64,000 nucleotides of DNA from an uncultured Bacteroidales bacterium (GTDB lineage Bacteria > Bacteroidota > Bacteroidia > Bacteroidales > Paludibacteraceae). The position numbers and the translations under genes are program-made. This document shows, piece by piece, positions 44,014 through 51,305 of this stretch. The notes under the pieces are model-generated. The model was not told the DNA's origin, made no database searches, and saw nothing but the letters and a program-made list of their open reading frames with translations. The DNA lies in NCBI GenBank assembly GCA_900316005.1, contig ONBH01000009.1:1-64000 (forward strand), written 5' to 3'. Numbering within the stretch: position 1 is the stretch's first letter; each line of letters starts with the position of its first letter.

Positions 44014-44514
44014 ATGAAACACCTTCGAAATATTATCGGCTATGTGCTTGGCGGATTGCTCTTTGTAGCATTGCTGCCGACTATTATGTGGCTGGCATCG
44101 GGCATGCCGGCGTTGGAACATATCGGCGCCTTGCGCGCTTCGTGTACGGGCTTACTGATTGTTGGCGGTTTGGCGCTGAGCGTGTGGACGATTGTATGCA
44201 TGAAACGCCGCGGTAAAGGCAATCCGATGGATGCTTTCGATCATGAGATAGGTACGCGCACGCAACACCTGATGACCGACGGACCTTATCGCATCAACCG
44301 CAATCCGATGCTTACCGGCACGCTCCTCTATTTGGCGGGCTTTATTGTTTGGCTCTGGACGTGGCAGGCATTGCTCGTGTGGCTGCTGTTCTTTGCCATC
44401 ATGTTCGTACAAGTCCTGACGGAAGAGAAACGCCTCCGCCGCGATTTCGGCGATGAATATGCAGCCTTTTGCCGCCGTACCGGTCGTTTCCTGCCATTCA
44501 CTTTCAACAAATAA
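44014..44514 (+). CDS. Isoprenylcysteine methyltransferase-like (ICMT/PEMT fold) membrane protein
   Basis: A 166-residue integral membrane protein with four or five helices and the signature GPYRINRNPMLTGTLLYLAG (about 90-109) and EEKRLRRDFGDEYAAF (about 138-153). These mark the SAM-binding C-terminus of the isoprenylcysteine carboxyl methyltransferase / phospholipid methyltransferase fold. The bacterial substrate is unknown. It begins 4 bp after the A2M-like gene's stop and so is likely co-transcribed with it. Confidence 0.85.
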   Translation: MKHLRNIIGYVLGGLLFVALLPTIMWLASGMPALEHIGALRASCTGLLIVGGLALSVWTIVCMKRRGKGNPMDAFDHEIGTRTQHLMTDGPYRINRNPMLTGTLLYLAGFIVWLWTWQALLVWLLFFAIMFVQVLTEEKRLRRDFGDEYAAFCRRTGRFLPFTFNK

Positions 44515-44597
44515 CCGCCTCAACCTGATACAATTTTGCACATTTCCTTGCCAAATCTGTAAAAAACACAGATTGTTTGCATTTTTTCTCTCAAAAA

Positions 44598-44629
44598 CTT
44601 GCCGGTATCGGCAAAAATTAGTACCTTTG
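44598..44629 (+). promoter_or_regulatory. Promoter of the HTH-Fic gene
   Basis: CTTG (44598-44601), 20-nt spacer CCGGTATCGGCAAAAATTAG, TACCTTTG (44622-44629). Confidence 0.8.
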
Positions 44630-44659
44630 CAGCGGAATTTGAATACATAGTTTGCCGAT

Positions 44660-45541
44660 ATGGAATATATATCCGTTATTCAGTTTGCCGAGAAGTACGG
44701 CATTAGCGAACGTACCGCACGTAACTATTGTGCGGAAGGAAAGATAGATGGTGCCTTTCTGACAGGCAAAACATGGAATATTCCCGCGGATGCTGAGTTG
44801 CCCAAGAAAGGTAAGAAGAAACTCTCTGAGCTCCTTACCCGTCTTCGCGAAGAAAAAGAGTCAAAACTCAAAGGGGGTATCTACCATCGTACGCAGATTG
44901 ACCTTACCTACAACTCCAATCATATCGAAGGCAACAAACTGACCAAGGAACAGACACGCTATATCTTCGAGACCAATACGCTCGGCATCACGACCGAAAA
45001 CACCTCCGTCGATGATATCATGGAAACGGTGAACCACTTCCGCTGTATCGATTATGTTATCGACCACGCGACGGATAAAATAACCGAGGCACATATCAAA
45101 GCACTTCACGCTATCCTCAAAACCAATACTTCAGACAGCCGTAAGGATTGGTTTGCTGTAGGCGACTACAAACGCCTTGCCAACGAAGTAGGCGAACAAG
45201 AGACGGTTGCACCAAAGGATGTTCATCGCCACATGAAAACTCTGCTCTCGGACTATAACGCACTCAAACAAGTGACCTTCGATGACATTCTGGATTTCCA
45301 CGTGCGTTTTGAGCGCATCCATCCGTTCCAGGACGGTAACGGCCGTGTTGGGCGACTGCTTCTCTTCTGGCAATGTTTGCAAAACGCCCAAGTGCCGTTT
45401 ATCATTACCGAAGAATTACGCCTCTTCTACTACCGCGGCCTCCAAAACTGGGGCGATACCAACGGCTACCTACGTGATACCTGCCTCACCGCACAAGACC
45501 ATTACAAAGCTTTGTTGGACTATTTCAAAATAACATATTAA
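44660..45541 (+). CDS. Fic-family protein with N-terminal helix-turn-helix
   Basis: 293 residues. An N-terminal excisionase/MerR-like HTH (about 1-50, FAEKYGISERTARNYCAEGKI) precedes a Fic domain. The inhibitory helix SNHIEGN (about 85-91) is complete, and the catalytic loop HPFQDGNGRVGR (about 219-230) has all canonical residues. It is therefore a self-inhibited class II-type AMP-transferase, in contrast to the other Fic protein in this window. The HTH suggests DNA binding or autoregulation. Its gene is followed 5 bp later by the SanA-like gene. Confidence 0.92.
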   Translation: MEYISVIQFAEKYGISERTARNYCAEGKIDGAFLTGKTWNIPADAELPKKGKKKLSELLTRLREEKESKLKGGIYHRTQIDLTYNSNHIEGNKLTKEQTRYIFETNTLGITTENTSVDDIMETVNHFRCIDYVIDHATDKITEAHIKALHAILKTNTSDSRKDWFAVGDYKRLANEVGEQETVAPKDVHRHMKTLLSDYNALKQVTFDDILDFHVRFERIHPFQDGNGRVGRLLLFWQCLQNAQVPFIITEELRLFYYRGLQNWGDTNGYLRDTCLTAQDHYKALLDYFKITY

Positions 45542-45546
45542 CCCCT

Positions 45547-46182
45547 ATGAAACGCCTCACCCGCATCCTCCTCGCCCTGTTCTTCGTCCTGACGATAGGT
45601 ATTATCTGTTCCAACCGGGCTGTTATCCGTACCGCTACAGACAGGATGTACGATGACGTTTCTGCCATTCCGTACAATCGCGTCGGCGTGCTTCTCGGTA
45701 CAAGTCCCAAAGGCAGAAGAGGCAATCCGAATCCATTCTATATCAACCGCATCCAAGCCTGCGCGGCATTGTACAATGCTGGCAAGATTGAGCGTATTCT
45801 GGTCAGCGGCGACAATTCGCGTCACACCTACGACGAACCGACTTGTATCCAACAAGACTTGCTTGCTGCGGGCATACCGGATAGCGTCATCTATCTCGAC
45901 TATGCCGGATTTCGTACGTATGACTCTATGGTTCGTGCCAAAGAAGTCTTCGGACTCACATCCTTTACCATCATCTCGCAGCCCTTCCACAACGAGCGCG
46001 CCCTGTATATCGCTACCCGCAAAGGCCTCGACGTTGTGGCGTTCAATGCACCCGATGTGCAATTACACCGCTGGCAAATCCGTATGACCGTTCGCGAATG
46101 GCTCGCCCGAACCAAAGCCGTTCTGGATATCTATACCGGCAAACAACCTCACTTCCTCGGTGAACCGATTACAATAGAATAA
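45547..46182 (+). CDS. SanA/YdcF-like DUF218 membrane protein
   Basis: 211 residues with an N-terminal membrane anchor (ILLALFFVLTIGIICSN). The DUF218 motifs are GVLLGTSP (about 48-55), NRIQACAALYNAGKIERILVSGD (in two parts, NRIQACAALYNAG and IERILVSGD) and FTIISQPFHNERALYIA. It resembles SanA, linked in enterobacteria to envelope barrier function at high temperature. Biochemical activity is unknown. Probably co-transcribed with the HTH-Fic gene. Confidence 0.87.
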   Translation: MKRLTRILLALFFVLTIGIICSNRAVIRTATDRMYDDVSAIPYNRVGVLLGTSPKGRRGNPNPFYINRIQACAALYNAGKIERILVSGDNSRHTYDEPTCIQQDLLAAGIPDSVIYLDYAGFRTYDSMVRAKEVFGLTSFTIISQPFHNERALYIATRKGLDVVAFNAPDVQLHRWQIRMTVREWLARTKAVLDIYTGKQPHFLGEPITIE

Positions 46183-46265
46183 AATGCCGTTTAACCCCGA
46201 TATCTGCAAATAATACAGTAATAATCGTTTCGAAGTAAAGAAAAATCACATTTTTTGCCCAAAAA

Positions 46266-46297
46266 CTTGCATATATTCCAAAAATGTTGTAATTTTG
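46266..46297 (+). promoter_or_regulatory. Promoter of the AbiE-like toxin-antitoxin operon
   Basis: CTTG (46266-46269), 20-nt spacer CATATATTCCAAAAATGTTG, TAATTTTG (46290-46297). It excludes the upstream ATG at 46255 as a start. Confidence 0.83.
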
Positions 46298-46323
46298 CAG
46301 CGTTTTTGGAACAAATCACACAA

Positions 46324-46941
46324 ATGACATACACCCGGTTCTATAATCAATGGCATTCGTTGGGCTGTTTTTCTATCCACCAAGTGCATGCTATCATACC
46401 GACTTTCAATCGGTCTAACTTGCATCAATGGCAACGCGCCGGCTACATCGTGCCGCTTCGTCAAGGCTGGTATGCTTTTGCCGATTACGTGCAGCAGCCC
46501 GATTATGCTCGGTTTATCGCCGGTAAGATTTGCGCGCCTTCGTATATCAGCCTGCACACCGCGCTGTCGTTCTACGGCATTATCCCGGAAGCGGTCGTGG
46601 AGATAACGAGCGTAACAACGCAAAAGACCTGCCGCTACGAAAATGCCTTCGGGCAATTTAGTTACCAAACAGTCCGTCCACGCTTGTTCTGGGGCTTCGA
46701 GCCGAAGACTATGCGAGACACTAAGCAGTATATGATGGCTACGCCGGAGAAAGCCATTATTGACCTGCTCTACCTCTATCCGCAGTATTCCACGCTCGAC
46801 GAGATGCACGAACTGCGTTTCGACGAAGACTGGATGCGAGACGAACTGAACAAGGAACGACTATTAGAATACTTAGAACGCATCAACAGCCCTATCCTAA
46901 ACAAGCGAATACATTTATTGCTAAAAGCCTACGACTTATGA
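46324..46941 (+). CDS. AbiEi-like antitoxin (type IV toxin-antitoxin)
   Basis: 205 residues from the ATG at 46324. The N-terminal winged-helix-like part (HQVHAIIPTFNRSNLHQWQR, then GYIVPLRQGWYAFADY) is typical of AbiEi/transcriptional regulator antitoxins. The C-terminal part has YISLHTALSFYGIIPE and the ATPEKAIIDLLYLYP motif. It would repress its own promoter and counteract the nucleotidyltransferase toxin encoded next. The stop overlaps the toxin start by 4 bp (ATGA). Confidence 0.88.
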   Translation: MTYTRFYNQWHSLGCFSIHQVHAIIPTFNRSNLHQWQRAGYIVPLRQGWYAFADYVQQPDYARFIAGKICAPSYISLHTALSFYGIIPEAVVEITSVTTQKTCRYENAFGQFSYQTVRPRLFWGFEPKTMRDTKQYMMATPEKAIIDLLYLYPQYSTLDEMHELRFDEDWMRDELNKERLLEYLERINSPILNKRIHLLLKAYDL

Positions 46942-47705
46942 TTGATATGGAATATATACGCGGTTTCTACCCGCCGTACATAGCGCAGAATGCCAATTTC
47001 CAGAAGCATATGCTCAAGGAATACGTGGAATTGTTGGCGTTGGAGTGGATCGCCCGTTCGCCTTACGCTGCGAAGCTAATCTTCATCGGCGGCACCAACT
47101 TGCGGCTGATTCAAGGCATTGACCGCTTCTCCGAGGACTTGGATTTTGACTGCAAAGGCCTCAGCGAAGATGAGTTCCGGCAGATGTCCGATGAGTTAGT
47201 CAAGTACCTACAACTGCAAGGTCTAAATGCAGAACTCCGCAACAAAGAGAACGCTCATCTTACTGCTTTCCGTAGTAACGTTTATTTCCCTGAATTGCTC
47301 TTTGACCTCCAACTGACCGGACATCGTGAGGAACGTTTCCTGATGAAAATCGAGGCGCAAGATCAAGGCATCGACTATCCACGCGAAATGGCTATCGTGC
47401 AGCGTAACGGCTTCTCGTTCCCTGTGCCTGTGCCGCCGCTCAGCGTACTTCTCTCCATGAAGCTCTGCGCACTACTCACACGCCAGAAAGGTCGTGACTT
47501 TTACGATGTGCTCTTCCTCATGCAACGCACAGAACCCGACTACGCTTTCCTCCAACAGCAAAAAGGCATCGCCAACCGAGAGCAACTATCTGCTGCTTTG
47601 CAAGAAACGCTTTCCAAAACAGACCTGAAGATGAAACAACGCGACTTCGAACACCTCCTCTTCGATGCGCATAAAAGTGAAACAATATTGAGATTTTTAG
47701 CATAA
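46938..47705 (+). CDS. AbiEii-like nucleotidyltransferase toxin
   Basis: 255 residues with the nucleotidyltransferase signature FIGGTNLRLIQGIDRFSEDL and DFD (about 49-72), giving the GGT/S...R and D-x-D metal site, and the later KLCALLTRQKGRDFYDV (about 175-191) typical of AbiEii/AbiGii. Toxins of this group transfer nucleotides to RNA targets such as tRNA and can act in phage defence. Translation is coupled to the antitoxin gene; an alternative ATG three codons in cannot be excluded. Confidence 0.9.
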   Translation: MIDMEYIRGFYPPYIAQNANFQKHMLKEYVELLALEWIARSPYAAKLIFIGGTNLRLIQGIDRFSEDLDFDCKGLSEDEFRQMSDELVKYLQLQGLNAELRNKENAHLTAFRSNVYFPELLFDLQLTGHREERFLMKIEAQDQGIDYPREMAIVQRNGFSFPVPVPPLSVLLSMKLCALLTRQKGRDFYDVLFLMQRTEPDYAFLQQQKGIANREQLSAALQETLSKTDLKMKQRDFEHLLFDAHKSETILRFLA

Positions 47706-47707
47706 CG

Positions 47708-48073
47708 ATGGATATTTTTCGAAATATAGTATTGGTGGGTATCGGCAGTTTTGTGGGCGGCGCCTTGCGTTATGGACTCTCGTTGTTATTTCGCACCGAT
47801 TTAGCCTTCCCGTGGCCGACTTTTGCAGTAAATATGGTCGGTTGCCTGCTCATCGGTCTGTTAATCGGTTGGAGCTGTCGTCTCTCGCAAGATTGGACGT
47901 TGCTGTTGATGGTTGGTTTGTGCGGCGGCTTCACGACATTTTCTACCTTTTCGAAAGAAAGTCTCCTCCTCCTGCAAAATAATGCCTATGCTATATTTAT
48001 CCTGTATATCCTCGGAAGCGTTCTCTTAGGCATCAGCCTCGTTGCCCTGGGTTGGTGGATAACTAAATCCTGA
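47708..48073 (+). CDS. crcB: Fluoride channel CrcB/Fluc
   Basis: 121 residues, four transmembrane helices, with the family marks GALRYGLS, FPWPTFAVNMVGCLLIGLL (around 29-47) and GFCGG-like GLCGGFTTFSTFSKE (about 76-90). Fluc channels export fluoride as antiparallel dimers. The gene starts 2 bp after the toxin gene's stop, so it is likely transcribed with the toxin-antitoxin pair. No fluoride riboswitch is visible upstream, unlike many crcB genes. Confidence 0.93.
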   Translation: MDIFRNIVLVGIGSFVGGALRYGLSLLFRTDLAFPWPTFAVNMVGCLLIGLLIGWSCRLSQDWTLLLMVGLCGGFTTFSTFSKESLLLLQNNAYAIFILYILGSVLLGISLVALGWWITKS

Positions 48074-48104
48074 TTCCTGATTTGACAGATAATAATAGAA
48101 TAAT

Positions 48105-48752
48105 ATGAAACACTACACAAGAAAAGAAATCTATAGCGATATTAGAGACCCCCAGCCGCAATATATCTTCTTGGAGGGCAACTTTTGGGAATATGTGCGT
48201 TTCTATCTGATCGCTGCGCTTTCTATGCCGTGGTACGGATACATCGTGATTGTTGCAGTCCTTGCAGGTATAGTAATTATAGGCGACTGGATTGTTGCAC
48301 TTATTGCCTGTGGACTTTTCATACTTATCATATTCGGGCAAGCACTATATTCGGCTTCCAACATCCGCAAACTGGTTGATATTGGAGCGTGCGTCGGCTT
48401 TGATGCGGATGGCGTAGGATATTGGGTGCCGACGGGTGAACAGGACGAGGACGGAAATGACACCATGAAGTTTGCGGTAGGAAGCCCTTGGTATGAGCTC
48501 AATGAATTTCTGGTATTTGATTCTTTCATGGCATTCCGTTTTGTGAAAACCAGCGAGTTAGGGCTCGTTTTTGTTCCTCTGAATCCGGAAGAAGACAACA
48601 ATGATAAACTGGAAAATATTCTTGCTTTCTGGAAACAGAGGGCTCATGAAAAACCTGTCGGTCAAAAAGACCGCCGCTTGATTTGGTTTATTATTTTTAT
48701 CGCTTTATGTGCATTGAAGTTTATTCTCAAATACCTCAAAGAGGTATATTAA
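48105..48752 (+). CDS. Hypothetical membrane protein
   Basis: 215 residues: two adjacent hydrophobic helices (about 40-80: YGYIVIVAVLAGIVIIGDW and ALIACGLFILIIFGQAL), a soluble domain (about 85-185) with acidic stretches, and a C-terminal helix (about 194-209). The layout resembles YcxB-like proteins, but I do not recognise a family with confidence. It lies 31 bp after crcB. Confidence 0.7.
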   Translation: MKHYTRKEIYSDIRDPQPQYIFLEGNFWEYVRFYLIAALSMPWYGYIVIVAVLAGIVIIGDWIVALIACGLFILIIFGQALYSASNIRKLVDIGACVGFDADGVGYWVPTGEQDEDGNDTMKFAVGSPWYELNEFLVFDSFMAFRFVKTSELGLVFVPLNPEEDNNDKLENILAFWKQRAHEKPVGQKDRRLIWFIIFIALCALKFILKYLKEVY

Positions 48753-48754
48753 CC

Positions 48755-48791
48755 CTATGAATCGCCTCACTTTTATAATCTTTTGCCAATG
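48755..48791 (+). other. Duplicate of a gene start (decayed)
   Basis: ATTAACCCTATGAATCGCCTCAC repeats, with one change and one missing base, the junction at the start of the SanA-like gene (positions about 45538-45560; compare TATGAAACGCCTCAC). Here the frame stops after 11 codons, so it looks like a leftover from a duplication. Confidence 0.4.
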
Positions 48792-48869
48792 AAAATTGCC
48801 TGCAAAAAGTTGTAAAAACATGCTCAAAAGCAGCACGCACGCCGGGAGTGAATCGAGAGCATTACGGAC

Positions 48870-48905
48870 CCGTTCCCGAGGTTTATCGAACCAATCTCGC
48901 ATCAT
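48870..48905. repeat. Interspersed element, copy 2
   Basis: CCGTTCCCGAGGTTTA then TCGAACCAATCTC. It matches the reverse complement of 38990-39032, with similarity continuing on both sides. Confidence 0.5.
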
Positions 48906-48915
48906 ACCCGTACCT

Positions 48916-48938
48916 ATAATATACTATAAGTATATTAT
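48916..48938. other. AT-rich perfect hairpin
   Basis: ATAATATACT and AGTATATTAT pair perfectly around a 3-nt loop. There is no GC core, so it is a weak terminator candidate; a protein-binding palindrome is possible. Confidence 0.5.
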
Positions 48939-48974
48939 CCCGTGAACTTGACTATTTTTACGTAAAAACCCGAC

Positions 48975-49325
48975 ATGAACTGCAAAATACACCCCATATT
49001 ATACAATTACTATCTCTGCCTCAAAGACACACTCGGAGCAGACATCGTTCATCGTCGCAAACGAACCGCTACCATGTCCATTGAAGTCATCTTCTATTGT
49101 GACGAATTAGTTGTGCCGACAGGTCGCCTGAACACCCTCCCTGAAGCCGAAAAATGGGGTTACTGGATTATCTGCAGGCAGCAAACCAAAAAGAAACATA
49201 CCGTCTATAAAGATCATCCTGTCTATCAACTCTATCTCTCGCCCGTTCATCCCAAGAAAAAATATGCAATCAGACCATACTTGGCATCCCGCCGAACACA
49301 ACTTAGCGAACCCATGATTGCCTAA
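48975..49325 (+). CDS. Hypothetical protein, doubtful
   Basis: An open frame of 116 codons starting MNCKIHPILYNYYLCLKDTL, basic and without membrane segments or recognised motifs. No promoter of the common type is visible upstream and it is isolated between repeats and the caspase promoter. It could be a real orphan or a chance frame; nothing on the opposite strand competes strongly. Confidence 0.4.
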   Translation: MNCKIHPILYNYYLCLKDTLGADIVHRRKRTATMSIEVIFYCDELVVPTGRLNTLPEAEKWGYWIICRQQTKKKHTVYKDHPVYQLYLSPVHPKKKYAIRPYLASRRTQLSEPMIA

Positions 49326-49389
49326 CAGTCTGCCAAATGACCTAAAATGAAGATATTCTTCATTCTTTCAGCATTATTCATCAAAAAAA

Positions 49390-49421
49390 TTTGCATATGT
49401 CATTTTTTTGTTGTACCTTTG
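49390..49421 (+). promoter_or_regulatory. Promoter of the caspase - CHAT operon
   Basis: TTTG (49390-49393), 20-nt spacer CATATGTCATTTTTTTGTTG, TACCTTTG (49414-49421). An unusually long leader of about 160 nt follows. It contains a hairpin GCACGC...GCGTGC (49421-49437), an AGGAGG followed by a 5-codon frame (49497-49528), and heptamer repeats. Confidence 0.87.
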
Positions 49422-49539
49422 CACGCAATTCGCGTGCCTCCGACTGATAATAGACGCGAAAAATCAAAAAAAATCATCCGTCGCGGTTACCTTTCAGGAG
49501 GCAAAAGACATGATAATTGAAAGTTGAGAAAAAAAGAAT

Positions 49540-49568
49540 AATCATTATTCATTAATCATTATTCATTA
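49540..49568. repeat. Heptamer array (ATTATTC / ATTAATC)
   Basis: ATTATTC, ATTAATC, ATTATTC with flanking partial units in the caspase leader. Confidence 0.8.
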
Positions 49569-49589
49569 AAACGACAAACGACTAAAGAT

Positions 49590-50453
49590 ATGAAACGCAA
49601 CATTACACTTCTGGTATTGGCACTTTGCTTCGTACTCCCGAGCATGCACGCCACAAAACGCGCCCTGGTTATAGGTGTAGGCGCTTACCCCGAGAGCACC
49701 GGCTGGAAAGCCATCAACGGCGATAAGGACATACCCGTGGTAACCGCCATGCTGAGCGATAACGGCTTTCAGCCGCAGGATATCGTGACCCTCAAGAACG
49801 AGCAAGCTACCTGCGCACGCATCACCAGCGAGATGAAGAACCTGGTGGCTAAATGCAAAGCCGGCGACTTCGTATTCATCCATTTCTCCGGTCACGGACA
49901 GCAGATTACCGACTTGGACGGCGATGAGGACGACGGCCTCGACGAGGCTTGGGTGCCTTACGATGCCTGCCTGACCTATCAAAAAGGCAAATACGAGGGA
50001 CAAAACCACCTCTTGGACGACCAACTGAACGTATGGCTTTCCGAAATGCGCAGCAAAGTGGGCGATAACGGTAAGATCGTTGTGGTAGCCGACGCCTGCC
50101 ATAGTGGTGGCAGCACACGCGCCGTAGGTGACGAAGAGGAAGAAGGCTGGGTTGCCCGCGGCACATCAGACACCTTTATCATTCCGGGTGCACACACCGC
50201 CTACACGGGCGCCTCACAGCAAGCCGGCGACTGGGTGCTCATCTCTGCCTGCAAGAGCAACGAGACCAACTACGAATACAAGGGTACCGGCAGTCTGACC
50301 TATGCCTTGTCGCAACTCAAAAGCGACCTCACCAACCTTACCAACAAACAGATCCGTATCAAAGCCAAAGGCATCATCTGCCAGATCATCCCCTTCAACC
50401 AGAACCCACAGATCGACTGCCCCGATACGCGAAAAGACGTAACGTTCTTCTAA
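49590..50453 (+). CDS. Exported caspase-family (C14) protease
   Basis: 287 residues with a signal peptide (MKRNITLLVLALCFVLPSMHA), then a caspase fold (about 24-265). It begins KRALVIGVGAYP, has the catalytic His in FIHFSGHGQQ (about 101) and the catalytic Cys in VVADACHSGGS (about 168), with DGDEDDGLDEAWVPYDA between them. The latter is an acidic stretch that could bind calcium as in metacaspases. Export of a caspase is notable. The C-terminus ends DTRKDVTFF without an anchor. First gene of an operon with a lipoprotein, a TPR-CHAT protease and a membrane-anchored small protein. Confidence 0.9.
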   Translation: MKRNITLLVLALCFVLPSMHATKRALVIGVGAYPESTGWKAINGDKDIPVVTAMLSDNGFQPQDIVTLKNEQATCARITSEMKNLVAKCKAGDFVFIHFSGHGQQITDLDGDEDDGLDEAWVPYDACLTYQKGKYEGQNHLLDDQLNVWLSEMRSKVGDNGKIVVVADACHSGGSTRAVGDEEEEGWVARGTSDTFIIPGAHTAYTGASQQAGDWVLISACKSNETNYEYKGTGSLTYALSQLKSDLTNLTNKQIRIKAKGIICQIIPFNQNPQIDCPDTRKDVTFF

Positions 50454-50457
50454 AAAA

Positions 50458-50521
50458 AATATTCATTATTCATTAATCAAAATATTCATTATTCATTAAT
50501 CATTAATCATTATTCATTAAC
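50458..50521. repeat. Heptamer array (ATTCATT / AATCATT)
   Basis: Mixed ATTCATT and AATCATT units with one interruption, between the caspase stop and the lipoprotein gene. Confidence 0.85.
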
Positions 50522-50553
50522 TCGTCAATATTAACTTAAAAAATCATAAAAAT

Positions 50554-51243
50554 ATGAAGAAGTCACTTGTATTGGCACTCGCTATCCTGAGTCTGGTAGC
50601 ATGCCAGAAATCAGCTCAACAAACCACGCAGGTTGCGCAGAACGGTAACTCCGCGCTGGTTATTCCCGCCGTTGACACCTGGGAGTTGGCACAAAATCTC
50701 GCTGTTTACGGCTACGTAAACAAATCGGCAACCGCACTTGTAGAGGCCGCTGACATCCTGGTGGGTGTGCCCGTCATCGTTTGCGAACGCGAGAAGAAGA
50801 ACCCCGTGGACCAAAAACCCGTTGGCAAACTCAATACCGTGGATCGTCTCCTGGCTGACGCTATCACCCTTTCGAACGACGATGCCCTGATGAGCCGTAT
50901 TGAGTCGGTCAAGAGCCGTGCAGCACTCATCTCGCAAATGGAAGGCACCCGTGGCGCCGTAGGCGGAGCTATGGTTTCCGATGAAATCATCTATGGCAAC
51001 AGCGACCAAGTTATCTACCAGGATTTCCAGGCTGACCAACCCGCTGTAGTTGTTGTGATGGGTATGGGCGAGCCCGACCTGGATGCCTTCATCTATGACG
51101 AAGACATGAACCTCGTAGCACAAGACTGCGGCTGCGACTACAACTGCCACATCAGCTGGGTTCCCACCTACACCGGTCGTTACTACATCCGCGTGGTGAA
51201 CAACGGCAACGAGTCAAAGGAGTTCACCTTGGCTACGAACTAA
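50554..51243 (+). CDS. Lipoprotein of the caspase operon, with C-terminal PPC-like domain
   Basis: 229 residues; lipoprotein signal ending SLVAC (Cys 17). A helical middle (about 40-140) is followed by a beta domain at the C-terminus. That domain has VVVVMGMGEPDLDAFIYDED, a four-Cys cluster-like DCGCDYNC, and W-x-P...TGRYYIRVVNNGN. The pattern resembles bacterial pre-peptidase C-terminal (PPC) domains, often found in exported protease systems. It may anchor or present one of the proteases, or be a substrate or regulator. Function is inferred from position only. Confidence 0.78.
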   Translation: MKKSLVLALAILSLVACQKSAQQTTQVAQNGNSALVIPAVDTWELAQNLAVYGYVNKSATALVEAADILVGVPVIVCEREKKNPVDQKPVGKLNTVDRLLADAITLSNDDALMSRIESVKSRAALISQMEGTRGAVGGAMVSDEIIYGNSDQVIYQDFQADQPAVVVVMGMGEPDLDAFIYDEDMNLVAQDCGCDYNCHISWVPTYTGRYYIRVVNNGNESKEFTLATN

Positions 51244-51305
51244 TTGTTCAGAATCTCCCCCGCCCACGCCTATGAGAGGAAGCGGAGCGAATGGTATTAG
51301 TCCGA

